DNA of 64,000 nt from Frankia nepalensis (lineage in GTDB: Bacteria; Actinomycetota; Actinomycetes; Frankiales; Frankiaceae): NCBI RefSeq assembly GCF_016786325.1, contig NZ_JADWYU010000116.1:1-64000 (forward strand), given 5' to 3'. Below the pieces are notes generated by a model, which saw only the letters and a program-made list of their open reading frames with translations, had not been told where the DNA came from and ran no database searches. The first letter of the stretch is position 1. Each line of letters begins with the position of its first letter. This document shows, piece by piece, positions 52,437 to 61,294 of the stretch. The translations under genes and the position numbers were made by a program.

Positions 52437-54368
52437 GTGGTGACCGACCCGATGCGTCAGCTCCAGCTCCCCGGGGTCCTCGTCCTCGTCTCGACCGCGC
52501 CGTCGTCCGGCGCCATCGCCGCCGACAACTGGGGCTGGTACCGGGCCGTCGCCGAGGCGGGGCTCCCGCCGGCGACCAAGCTCGTCGCGCTCATCCTGGC
52601 CAGCCACGTCCGGCCGGCCAGTGAGGCCGACCGGGAACTGCCGGTCGGGTCGGCCGTCTGCGCGCCGGGCCTGCCGGTCCTGGTCGCCCAGACCAAGTAC
52701 AGCCGGACCCACGTGCAGCGCCAGCTCGCCCGGCTGCGTGAGCTCGGCTGGCTCGGCTCGGTCGGCCGGCCAGCCGCCGGCCGGCCGGCGCGCTTCGTGC
52801 TGACCCTCCCGCCGGACGTGGCCCGGTCCGCCGGGGTCGAGCCGGCGCGGTCCTCGGCAGACGCCGGGCCCGTCGTCGCCGAGGCCGCCGCGACCGAGGC
52901 CAGGGCAGTCGCGGCCGTCGCGACCGGGACCGGGACCGCCGAGCCCGCGATCGTCGCGGCCGGGACCGTGGCGGGGGCGGCCGGGACCGAGCGGGCGGGC
53001 GACGCCCTCGCCCGCCCGGCCGCCGGGGCGCCTGACCGTCTCACCGCGGCGGGTGAACTGGCCCCGGACGAGGCCGCCGAGGCCGCGGACGGCGTGGAGC
53101 CGTTCGACGTCGGCGACGACGCCGAGCCGGTGGTCGCGGTGGCCGGCGCGGCGGCAATGGTGTCGGCCGGCGCGCACGTGTCGCGTCGCCTCGCCGGTCG
53201 CGGCCGGCTGCTGCGCGCGATGTCCGAACGCGCTCGGGGGCGGGTGCCCGTGACGGCCTCGGCGCCCGGGGCGATCGGGACGGCGTACCCCGGGCCGTGG
53301 CTGCCGGCGAACGCGGATCGCGACCCGTACGAGCCGCCGTGGGGCGGCTCGCTCCGGGCGGCCCGGGACGAGCCCGCGCCGATGGACCCGCCTGTGCCGG
53401 CGGACCCGCCTGTGCCGGCGGACCCGCCAGCGCGGGCGGCCGCCTCGGCGGCCGTCGCCGCGCCCGCCGCGCCGAGGGCGCACCCGCCAGCCGCGCCGGA
53501 CCAGCGAGCCGAGCCGCCGCGCCCGGCGCCCCCGCCGACTTCGGCGGCGATCCCGAGTTCGGTGCCGCTCCCGACCTGGACGCCGCTCCCGACCTGGACG
53601 CCGCTCCCGGCCTGGACCGCGCGCCCGGGCGAGCGCCCCCGACCGTCGGCGAGTGCACAGGAGCCTCCGGTCCCGCCACCCGTGCCCGCCGCGGCGCCGT
53701 CCACCTCGCCGGTGAACGACCTCGCGACGCCGCGCGGGGACGCGACGCCGGCCGGGGACGGCCCGGGCCCGTCGATCGCGCCGGTTGCCCAGCCGGATTC
53801 CGTCGTCCCGCCCGGTCCGGCCGCCCAGCCTGGCCGGACTGTCCAGCCCGGTCCGGTCGCCGTGCCGGCGCCGGGCGCCGCGCCCGCCGGCCCGGTCGCC
53901 CAGGCGGAGCCGGAACCGCCGGCCCTGGCGGTGGTCGAGTCACCGCGCGATCCCGCGACGGTGGCGGCGGGCCAGGTCATCACCACCCTGGCCCGGGCCA
54001 TGCGCGAGCAGCCGGAGGTTTTCGTCGACTCGCTCGACACGCTCACGGAGATCATCAAGGACGGCGGCTGGTCCGCGCCGACCCTGGCGACCCACCTCGT
54101 CCACCTCGTCGTCGGCGGCGTGAAGATCGGCTCAGACAGCCCGGCGGACGGCCTGGCCTGGCGGCTGAAGCACCTGCCGCGCACCAGCGACGAGTGCCCG
54201 TGCCGGGCCTGCCAGAACTGGCGTGGCCTGCTCGCGCAGCAGCCCGCGTCCGCCGCCTCGGCGGCGTCCGGCCAGGACGGGCCGTCGTCGGACCTGGCCG
54301 CGATCGAGCGCGCCGGCGCCGTCGGCGCCCGGCACGCGGCCCTGCTCGCCAAGGCCCGCGCCTCCTGA
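52437..54368 (+). CDS. Large HTH protein with conserved tail and low-complexity centre
   Basis: 643 aa from GTG 52437 (GGGAGGAGG upstream). Residues ~22-125 form a winged-helix-like module: WGWYRAVAEAGLPPATKLVALILASHV, then TKYSRTHVQRQLARLRELGWL, then an Arg/Ala wing, as in replication-initiator or DnaD-type proteins. A ~400-residue Ala/Pro/Val linker follows, with short repeats such as PTWTPLPTWTPLP and PPVPADPP. The C-terminal ~110 residues (VITTLARAMREQPEVFVDSLDTLTEIIKDGGWSAPTLATHLV through CPCRACQNWRG) are ordered and contain three clustered Cys that may bind zinc. Function unknown; DNA-binding role inferred. Confidence 0.75.
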   Translation: MVTDPMRQLQLPGVLVLVSTAPSSGAIAADNWGWYRAVAEAGLPPATKLVALILASHVRPASEADRELPVGSAVCAPGLPVLVAQTKYSRTHVQRQLARLRELGWLGSVGRPAAGRPARFVLTLPPDVARSAGVEPARSSADAGPVVAEAAATEARAVAAVATGTGTAEPAIVAAGTVAGAAGTERAGDALARPAAGAPDRLTAAGELAPDEAAEAADGVEPFDVGDDAEPVVAVAGAAAMVSAGAHVSRRLAGRGRLLRAMSERARGRVPVTASAPGAIGTAYPGPWLPANADRDPYEPPWGGSLRAARDEPAPMDPPVPADPPVPADPPARAAASAAVAAPAAPRAHPPAAPDQRAEPPRPAPPPTSAAIPSSVPLPTWTPLPTWTPLPAWTARPGERPRPSASAQEPPVPPPVPAAAPSTSPVNDLATPRGDATPAGDGPGPSIAPVAQPDSVVPPGPAAQPGRTVQPGPVAVPAPGAAPAGPVAQAEPEPPALAVVESPRDPATVAAGQVITTLARAMREQPEVFVDSLDTLTEIIKDGGWSAPTLATHLVHLVVGGVKIGSDSPADGLAWRLKHLPRTSDECPCRACQNWRGLLAQQPASAASAASGQDGPSSDLAAIERAGAVGARHAALLAKARAS

Positions 54369-54490
54369 TCCCAGCCCCGCCCGGCGGACCCACCCCGGCC
54401 GCCTCGCGGTCGCGCGCCTGAAGCGGCGGCGTGGGCGCCAGCCGGACGTGGTGTCCGAACGCGACGGTTGCGGCCTCGGCCGGAACGCGA

Positions 54491-54525
54491 GCGGCCCGGC
54501 TCCGCCATGCGGGGAGCCGGGCCGC
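54491..54525. terminator. Convergent terminator between HTH protein and sulfate operon
   Basis: GCGGCCCGGCTCC (54491-54503), 9-base loop, complement at 54513-54525. Perfect 13-bp stem, usable from both sides; 28 bp from the cysA stop. Confidence 0.7.
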
Positions 54526-54552
54526 GTCTCGCCAGCCAGTGCCAGGCGAGGG

Positions 54553-55536
54553 TCAGGCGTAGGAGGCCTTGCTGTCCAGCAAGGTGGCCGTGCCGACCGG
54601 CGCTATCCGCAGTCCCACCCGAGTGCCCGTCTCGAGGCCGAGCGCGAGCAGGTCGTTGCGGGTGATCGTCACCGTGACGACCTCCGCGTCGCTCACCGTC
54701 ACGTCCACCCGGATCTCGAAGCCGATGCGGCTGATGCGGCTGACCACACCGGTGGCGTCCGCCGGCGCCGCCGGGTCGAGGTCGATCTGGACGTCGTGCG
54801 GCCGGACGAGGTGGTCGCCGACCTGGGTGACCGGGCCGAGGAAGCGCATGACGAAGTCGTTGGCCGGCTTGTCGTAGAGCTCGTCGGGCGTGCCGATCTG
54901 CTCGACCCGACCCTCGTTGATCACCACGATCTTGTCGGAGACCTCGAGGGCCTCCTCCTGGTCGTGCGTGACGAACACCGTCGTCACGTGGACCTCGTCG
55001 TGCAGCCGGCGCAGCCAGTCACGCAGCTCCTTGCGGACCTTGGCGTCCAGTGCCCCGAACGGCTCGTCGAGCAGCAGCACGGTGGGCTCCACCGCGAGCG
55101 CCCGCGCCAGCGCCATCCGCTGCCGCTGGCCGCCGGACAGCTGCGACGGCAGCCGGTCGGCGAACTGCTCCAGGTGGACGAGCGCGAGCAGTTCGTCCAC
55201 CTTGGCGCGGATCTCGGCCTTCGGCCGCTTGCGGATCTCCAGCCCGAACGCGACGTTGCGCCGCACCGACAGGTGCTTGAAGGCCGCGTAGTGCTGGAAC
55301 ACGAAGCCCACGTTGCGCTTCTGCGGCGGCAGCCGGGTCGCGTCGACGCCCTCGATCTCGACCCGGCCGCTGTCCGCGGATTCCAGGCCGGCGATGATGC
55401 GCAGCAGGGTGGACTTGCCGCCGCCCGAGGGGCCGAGCAGGGCGGTGAGCTGGCCGGTCGGGATGCTGACGGAGACGTCGTCGAGCGCGACGAAGTCGCC
55501 GAACCGCTTACCGATCTCCACAACTTCGATGCTCAT
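54553..55536 (-). CDS. cysA: Sulfate/thiosulfate ABC transporter ATP-binding protein
   Basis: 327 aa. Walker [11 protein letters not shown]-loop [12 protein letters not shown], signature [15 protein letters not shown], Walker [17 protein letters not shown], His loop [12 protein letters not shown]. The C-terminal ~90 residues form a TOBE-type regulatory domain ([11 protein letters not shown]...). Powers sulfate import with the permeases cysT/cysW encoded upstream in the same operon; 67 bp lies between cysW and this start. Confidence 0.95.
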   Translation of the reverse strand: MSIEVVEIGKRFGDFVALDDVSVSIPTGQLTALLGPSGGGKSTLLRIIAGLESADSGRVEIEGVDATRLPPQKRNVGFVFQHYAAFKHLSVRRNVAFGLEIRKRPKAEIRAKVDELLALVHLEQFADRLPSQLSGGQRQRMALARALAVEPTVLLLDEPFGALDAKVRKELRDWLRRLHDEVHVTTVFVTHDQEEALEVSDKIVVINEGRVEQIGTPDELYDKPANDFVMRFLGPVTQVGDHLVRPHDVQIDLDPAAPADATGVVSRISRIGFEIRVDVTVSDAEVVTVTITRNDLLALGLETGTRVGLRIAPVGTATLLDSKASYA

Positions 55537-55603
55537 CGAGCCTTTTCCATCTCACGCGGGTCCGGAAGCTGCTGTGCTGGGCCGCGGGGCGGGCGGCGGG
55601 CGC

Positions 55604-56557
55604 TCACCGCTTGCCCTTGGGCTTGAAGATCGACACCACGATGACCGCCGCGACCGCGACCAGCGCGAGCAGGAAGGACGTGGCGTACGCGCCGTCCTTG
55701 TCGAAGTTGAGGTACTTCTCCTCGACCGCGAGCGTCGCCGTCCTGGTCGAGCCGAGCACGTTGCCCGACACGACCTTCACCGCGCCGAACTCGCCGAGCG
55801 CGCGGGCGAGGCTCAGCACGACGCCGTAGACGACACCCCACTTGATCGCCGGCAGGGTGATCCGCCGGAACGTCGTGAACGCGCCCGCCCCGAGGCTGCG
55901 GGCCGCCTGCTCCTGGTCGTCGCCGACCTCCTCGAGGACCGGCACGACCTCGCGGATCACCAGCGGCAGCGCGATGAACGTGGTGGCCAGCACCATGCCG
56001 GGCACCGCGAAGATGATCTGGAAGCCGGCGTCCTCGAGGGCCGGCCCGAACCAGCCGCTGCGGCCGTTGTAGACGAGGGTCAGCGCGAGGCCGACCACGA
56101 TCGGCGACACCGACAGCGGCATGTCGAGCAGCGCGTTCAGCACCCGCTTGCCGGGGAAGTCGTAGCGCACCAGCAGGAGCGAGATCCCGACGCCGAAGAC
56201 GGTGTTGAGGACCACCGAGATGGCCGCGATCTGGACGGTCAGCAGCAGCGCGTCCACCGTGTCCGCGTCGGTCAGCACGTCCCGCATCGCCCCGAACCCG
56301 TCCTTGAACGCGTTCTGGCCGACGAGATAGAGCGGCCAGGCGATCAGGAAGAACAGGTAGGCGATCACGATCAGGCGCAGCACGTAGGTAAGCGGGCCGC
56401 GCCGGGCCGCCGCCCGCCGGGCCGGCGCGCGCTTCGGCGCGTCGTCCGGCTCGCGCAGGCGCTCCCGGCCGGGCTCGTGCCCCGGCTCGTGGCCCGTCTT
56501 CACCAGCGAGAGGTCCCCGTTCCCGGCGGCGTGGCCGTCGATGGTCTCGTCAGCCAC
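55604..56557 (-). CDS. cysW: Sulfate ABC transporter permease CysW
   Basis: 317 aa, six membrane helices after an ~50-residue charged N-terminus with a GHEPGHEPG repeat. The cytoplasmic EAA loop is VGDDQEQAARSLGAGAFTTFRRITLP. ALGEFGAVKVVSGN is typical of CysW/ModB-type permeases. GTG 56557 overlaps the cysT stop by 8 bases. Forms the heterodimeric channel with CysT. Confidence 0.93.
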   Translation of the reverse strand: MADETIDGHAAGNGDLSLVKTGHEPGHEPGRERLREPDDAPKRAPARRAAARRGPLTYVLRLIVIAYLFFLIAWPLYLVGQNAFKDGFGAMRDVLTDADTVDALLLTVQIAAISVVLNTVFGVGISLLLVRYDFPGKRVLNALLDMPLSVSPIVVGLALTLVYNGRSGWFGPALEDAGFQIIFAVPGMVLATTFIALPLVIREVVPVLEEVGDDQEQAARSLGAGAFTTFRRITLPAIKWGVVYGVVLSLARALGEFGAVKVVSGNVLGSTRTATLAVEEKYLNFDKDGAYATSFLLALVAVAAVIVVSIFKPKGKR

Positions 56558-57401
56558 GGCGCACCATCCGGCGCTGCAGGACGTCGACGACGACGATGAC
56601 GACGAGCGAGATCGCCAGCAGGATCACCGCGACCGCCGCCGCGTTGTCCGGGTTGTCGTTCTCGATGCTGGACAGGATGCGCACGGAGGCGACCTCGGTG
56701 CGCATCGGCAGGTTGCCGGACAGCAGCACCAGCGAGCCGTACTCGCCGACCGCCCGGGCGAACGACAGGGTCGCGCCGGCGGCGATGGCCGGGATGAGGC
56801 TCGGCAGGATGATCCGCCGGAAGACGGTGAACCGGCTCGCGCCGAGCGACGCCGCGGCCTCCTCCGCGTCCCGGTCGAGTTCGGCGAGCACCGGCTGCAC
56901 CGAGCGGACGACGAACGGCGTCGTGACGAACAGGAACGCCAGGAAGACCGAGAGCCGGGTGCCCGCGACGTCGACGCCCAGCGGGCTGGTCGGCCCGTAG
57001 AGCGACAGCAGCACCAGGCCGGCGACGATGGTCGGCAGCGCGAACGGCACGTCGATGACGACTTCGATGACCCGCTGGCCGGGGAAGCGGTCCCGTACCA
57101 GTACCCAGGCGATCAGCGTCCCCATGACCACGTTGACGGCCGTGACGGCGAGCGCCATGAGCACGGTGAGCCGGATCGCGGACGCGGTCGCGTCGTTGCT
57201 GAGGGCGCGCGAGAACGAGTCCCAGCCCGAGCCGGCCGCGGTGGCCGCCACCGCGGCCAGCGGGATGAGGACCAGCAGGCTGAACCACATGGTCGCGACC
57301 CCGAGGCCGATCGCGGAGCCGCGGGTCAGTGGATGACCCGTGCGGGCCGGCCGGCGCTTGCGCGCCGACCGACCCGCCGGGGTGAGCGTCGTGGACGTCA
57401 C
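56550..57401 (-). CDS. cysT: Sulfate ABC transporter permease CysT (CysU)
   Basis: 283 aa with six helices after a basic N-terminus. EAA loop DRDAEEAAASLGASRFTVFRRIILPS and ARAVGEYGSLVLLSGN match CysT. GTG 57401 starts 6 bp after the binding-protein stop. The pair with CysW, the ATPase and binding protein makes a complete sulfate importer. Confidence 0.93.
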   Translation of the reverse strand: MTSTTLTPAGRSARKRRPARTGHPLTRGSAIGLGVATMWFSLLVLIPLAAVAATAAGSGWDSFSRALSNDATASAIRLTVLMALAVTAVNVVMGTLIAWVLVRDRFPGQRVIEVVIDVPFALPTIVAGLVLLSLYGPTSPLGVDVAGTRLSVFLAFLFVTTPFVVRSVQPVLAELDRDAEEAAASLGASRFTVFRRIILPSLIPAIAAGATLSFARAVGEYGSLVLLSGNLPMRTEVASVRILSSIENDNPDNAAAVAVILLAISLVVIVVVDVLQRRMVRRG

Positions 57402-57407
57402 AGGTTG

Positions 57408-58460
57408 TTACTCGGCCTTCCCGGACTCAGTGATGATCTTCGTGATGATGCCGGTGTCCTCGGCGAAGAACTTCTTCGACAGGGCCGACCAGCTCTCGAA
57501 GTCCTCGCTGACGGTGAGCAGCTGCTCAACGGTCGGGAACGGGTTCTTCGGGTCGATCGCGCCCTCGACCTCGCCGTACTCGACGCCGTCGATGATCGGG
57601 CGGAAGCCCTTCAGCGCGAACTGCTTCTGGCCGTCCTTGCTGAGCACGAAGTCAAGCCAGGCGGTGGCCTTCGGGTCCGCGTCCTTGAGGACGGCGCCCG
57701 GGTTCTCGATCAGGATCGAGGTCTTCGGGTACACCCAGTCGAGCTTCTCGCCGTTCTGCCGGGCGAGGATCGCCTCGTTCTCGTAGGCGAGCAGCACGTC
57801 GCCGGTGCCGCTCAGGAAGGTCGTCGTGGCGTCCCGGCCGCTGTTCGGCAGGGAGACGACGTTGCCGAACAGCTTGGTGACGAAGTCGGTCGCCTCGGCG
57901 TCCGTGCCGCCGTTCGCCGAGATGTGACCCCAGGCGGCGAGCGCGTTCCAGCGGGCCGCGCCGGACGACGCCGGGTTCGGCGTGACGATCTCGACGCCCG
58001 GCTTGATCAGGTCGTCCCAGTCCTTGATGCCCTTCGGGTTGCCCTCGCGGACCGCCAGGACCACGACGGACGAGGACACGATGCCCTTGGTCGGGCCCTG
58101 GTTCCAGCTCGCGTCGACCAGGTCGGCGTCGACCAGGCGGGTCACGTCGCTGGACACCGAGAAGTGCACGTAGTCGGCCTTCAGGCCGTTCACGACCGCG
58201 CGGCTCTGGTCGCCGGACGCGCCGTACGAGGTCTGGAACTTGACGCCCTTGCCGGCGTCCGTCTTGTTCCACTCCGCGGCGATCGCCTTGTTGGCGGCCT
58301 CCGGCACCGCGAAGCCGACGATGTGCAGGGTGGTGTCGCTGCCGCCGCCGCCCGTCGTGCCACCGCTGGCGTTGTCGTCGTCACTCCCGCCACCGCAGGC
58401 GGCGAGCGTCAGGCCGAGCGCGAGCGCGAGCGCGGCGGTCGCGCGCCTGGGGATATTCAT
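57408..58460 (-). CDS. Sulfate-binding protein (lipoprotein)
   Basis: 350 aa periplasmic-type solute binder tethered by a lipobox (LTLAACGGG near residue 20 after a basic/hydrophobic signal). The mature part carries VGFAVPEAANKAIAAEWNKT, SYGASGDQSRAVVNGL, DYVHFSVSSDVTRLV, NPASSGAARWN and ENEAI, matching sulfate/thiosulfate-binding proteins Sbp/CysP. ATG 58460 is chosen. First gene of the cys operon; a signal-region Gly/Ser/Asp linker is low-complexity. Confidence 0.93.
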   Translation of the reverse strand: MNIPRRATAALALALGLTLAACGGGSDDDNASGGTTGGGGSDTTLHIVGFAVPEAANKAIAAEWNKTDAGKGVKFQTSYGASGDQSRAVVNGLKADYVHFSVSSDVTRLVDADLVDASWNQGPTKGIVSSSVVVLAVREGNPKGIKDWDDLIKPGVEIVTPNPASSGAARWNALAAWGHISANGGTDAEATDFVTKLFGNVVSLPNSGRDATTTFLSGTGDVLLAYENEAILARQNGEKLDWVYPKTSILIENPGAVLKDADPKATAWLDFVLSKDGQKQFALKGFRPIIDGVEYGEVEGAIDPKNPFPTVEQLLTVSEDFESWSALSKKFFAEDTGIITKIITESGKAE

Positions 58461-58966
58461 GTACGGAACCCCGTCCTTCCTCATCGGTGCGCGTGCGCAC
58501 CACAGATCTCCGACCGGAGATGTGAGAATTCGGCGACCATGAGGGCGGGGGGAGGCGCGCGCGCGTCAGGACGACCAGACTTGCGTGGCTACCGTCGGCT
58601 CGGGACGCCAGTCCCGCCCACGAAGGTCAGTGGGCGCGACAACAAGCCGTCGCCCCGCGGACGGGACGGCGGCATCGCTGACTGACGGCAACCACGCGCG
58701 CAAATATCCCACTAAAGCAATCGACTATCAAGCGTTGTGGGGCCGCGGATCCGCTCCCAGGCCAGGTCGCGCGCCCGCGCCGGGCCGCGTCGGACCCCAC
58801 CTCAGGGCCACTCGCCGACGTTGCCGGACACTCCGGTGGGCGTCTCGTGCCGAAAAGGTGGCATTCGCGCCGTAGATCCCGTTCGGGTCTCCCGCGCGGG
58901 ACGGCGGGCCGCCCGCCTCAGGACCGGGGACCGGCCAATGACGAGAACTCGGCCCATGATGAGGAC
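58461..58966. other. Divergent region upstream of the sulfate operon
   Basis: About 500 bp. AT-rich spots at 58700-58735 (AAATATCCCACTAAAGCAAT, TGATAGTCG on the minus strand) may hold the operon promoter. I did not find a clear operator. No gene seen. Confidence 0.35.
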
Positions 58967-60940
58967 ATGGACAGCTCGGTCACGGACGACCTGGAAGCGG
59001 GCCAGGACCAGCCCGCCCGCCGGCCCGGCGGTGCCCCGGCGGGCGAGGGCGTGCCGGTGGGCGAGGGCGTGCCGGCGGGCGAGGGCGTGCCGGCGGGCGG
59101 GGGCGGGCAGGCGGACACGAACCGCGCGACCGAGGCGGCGCCCGGCGAGCCGGCGGGCGCGCCTGGCGGCGGCGGGGAGAGGTTCGACGCGGACGTCCTC
59201 GTCGTCGGCAGTGGCTTCGGCGGCAGCGTGACGGCGCTGCGGCTCGCCGAGAAGGGCTACCGGGTGACCGTCGTCGAGGCGGGCGCCCGCTTCACGGCGG
59301 CGTCGCTGCCCAGGAACAGTGGCGACCTGCGCCGGTTCCTGTGGCTGCCCTGGCTCGGCTGCCACGGGATCCAGAAGATCACGCTGCTCGGCCGGGTACT
59401 GGTGCTCTCCGGCGCCGCCGTCGGCGGCGGCTCGATGGTCTACGCGAACACGCTGTACCGCCCGCTGGACGAGTTCTACGCCGACCCCCAGTGGGCCGGC
59501 CTCACCGACTGGCGCGCCGAGCTCGCGCCGTACTACGACCAGGCCGAGCGGATGCTCGGCGTGGCGCGCAACCCGACCACGACCTACGCCGACGAGGTCT
59601 TCCGGGACGTCGCGGTCGAGATGGGCGTCGGTGACACGTTCCGGCTGGCCGACGTGGGCGTCTACTTCGGCCCGGGTGGCCGGCCGGCCCCCGGCGAGCG
59701 GGCCGAGGACCCCTACTTCGGCGGCGCCGGCCCGAGCCGCACCGGGTGCATCCAGTGCGGCGAGTGCATGAGCGGCTGCCGGCACGGCGCCAAGAACACC
59801 CTCGACCGCAACTACCTCTACCTGGCCGAGCGGCTCGGGGTCACCGTCGTCCCCGACACGTCGGTCACCTCGGTCACGCCGCTGCCCGGCGGCGGCTACG
59901 AGGTCGTCGGCGAGCCCGCCGGTGCCTGGCCGGCGGCGACGCCATGGGGGCGGGCCCGGGCGCGCCGGCGGGCCCGCCGCTGGCGGGCGCCCCAGGTCGT
60001 GTTCGCCGCGGGCGCGCTGGGCACGCAGCGCCTGCTGCTCGCGATGCGCGACGAAGGAAGGCTGCCCGGGCTCTCCGACCGCCTCGGCCACCTGACCAGG
60101 ACCAACTCGGAGGCCATCCTCGGGGCGATGAGGCCGCGGCCGGACGCCCGGATCACCCAGGGGGTGGCGATCACGTCGAGCTTCTACCCGAACCCGCACA
60201 CGCACGTCGAGCCGGTCCGCTACGGCCGGGGGAGCAACGTGATGGCGCCGCTGGCGTCGGTGATGACCGACGGCGGCGGCAGGATCCCGCGCTGGCTGAG
60301 GTTCGTCGGCGCCTGCCTGCGCCGGCCGTACCGGGCGGTCCTCGCCCCGCTGCCCTGGCGGTGGTCCGAGCGGACGATGATCTCGCTGATAATGCAGTCG
60401 CGGGACAACTCCCTGCGGGTGCGCCGGCGGCGGGGCCCGTTCGGCACGAGTTGGCTGACCAGCGCGCAGGGGCACGGCGAGCCGAACCCGACCTGGATCC
60501 CGGAGGGCAACGAGGCCACCCGACGGATCGCCGCCCGGATGGGTGGCTTTCCCGCGGGCTCGATCACCGAACTCGCGAACATCCCCGTGACGGCGCACAT
60601 CCTTGGCGGCGCCCCGATCGGTGCCTCCGCGGAGCAGGGCGTGATCGACGCCTACCAGCGGATCTACGGGCACCCGGGCCTGCATGTCGCCGACGGCGCC
60701 GCCGTGAGCGCGAACCTGGGCGTGAACCCGTCACTGACGATCACCGCGCAGGCCGAGCGCGCGATGTCCCTGTGGCCGAACAAGGGCGAGCCGGACCCGC
60801 GCCCCCCGCTGGGCTCGCCATATCGCCGGATAGCCCCGGTGGAGCCGCGCCACCCCGCGGTCCCCGCCGACGCCCCGGCCGCGTATCGGATCGGCGGCCT
60901 TCCGGTCGTGACCGCCGGCCCGGCGCCGCGCAAGAGCTAG
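58967..60940 (+). CDS. GMC-type oxidoreductase (cholesterol-oxidase-like)
   Basis: 657 aa. FAD-binding VVGSGFGGSVTALRLAEKGYRVTVVEAG at ~80, GAAVGGGSMVYANTLYRPLDEFY (flavin contact), then a Cys-rich motif CIQCGECMSGCRHGAKNTLDRNYLYLAE typical of the mycobacterial ChoD-type group, and C-terminal GGAPIGASAEQGVIDAYQRIYGHPGLHVADGAAVSANLGVNPSLTITAQAERA with the catalytic region. Substrate probably a sterol or related alcohol, not certain. The N-terminus has an 18-bp-unit repeat (GEGVPAG, 59039-59092) with no signal peptide seen. ATG 58967. Confidence 0.87.
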   Translation: MDSSVTDDLEAGQDQPARRPGGAPAGEGVPVGEGVPAGEGVPAGGGGQADTNRATEAAPGEPAGAPGGGGERFDADVLVVGSGFGGSVTALRLAEKGYRVTVVEAGARFTAASLPRNSGDLRRFLWLPWLGCHGIQKITLLGRVLVLSGAAVGGGSMVYANTLYRPLDEFYADPQWAGLTDWRAELAPYYDQAERMLGVARNPTTTYADEVFRDVAVEMGVGDTFRLADVGVYFGPGGRPAPGERAEDPYFGGAGPSRTGCIQCGECMSGCRHGAKNTLDRNYLYLAERLGVTVVPDTSVTSVTPLPGGGYEVVGEPAGAWPAATPWGRARARRRARRWRAPQVVFAAGALGTQRLLLAMRDEGRLPGLSDRLGHLTRTNSEAILGAMRPRPDARITQGVAITSSFYPNPHTHVEPVRYGRGSNVMAPLASVMTDGGGRIPRWLRFVGACLRRPYRAVLAPLPWRWSERTMISLIMQSRDNSLRVRRRRGPFGTSWLTSAQGHGEPNPTWIPEGNEATRRIAARMGGFPAGSITELANIPVTAHILGGAPIGASAEQGVIDAYQRIYGHPGLHVADGAAVSANLGVNPSLTITAQAERAMSLWPNKGEPDPRPPLGSPYRRIAPVEPRHPAVPADAPAAYRIGGLPVVTAGPAPRKS

Positions 60941-60966
60941 GGCGCTTCCCACGGGAAGCGCCCTAG
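60937..60966 (+). terminator. Hairpin overlapping the GMC stop codon
   Basis: CTAGGGCGCTTCCC (60937-60950), loop AC, complement to 60966: a perfect 14-bp stem that begins at the stop codon TAG of the GMC gene. Confidence 0.8.
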
Positions 60967-61294
60967 GCGCCCCATGAGTTCCGGGGTCCGGCGTTGGCCG
61001 GCCACGTGGGGCGATGGAAGATCGCCGGTGACTGGCCGGTCCTGGGATCGGTCCATGGGCCGTGGTGCCTAATAGGAAGACTTTCGACACCACAGCGTCT
61101 GGGATCATGGTCGAACTCCCCACAGGTCATGACCAGCCGCTCGCCGGGGCCGCCCCGCTCACCGGTCACGAGGTTTCCCTCTGGTCCCCACCGCGTGGGC
61201 GGCCGCGCCGGCCGCGCGTGGGCGCATGGGCAGACCCGCGCGGGCGGCGCCCACGCGGGTCCGGTGGCCAGCTGACCAGGCGATCAGAACCGAT
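60967..61294. other. Intergenic convergent gap
   Basis: About 330 bp between the GMC and basic-protein genes (tail-to-tail). Nothing else is recognised; no gene. Confidence 0.35.
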
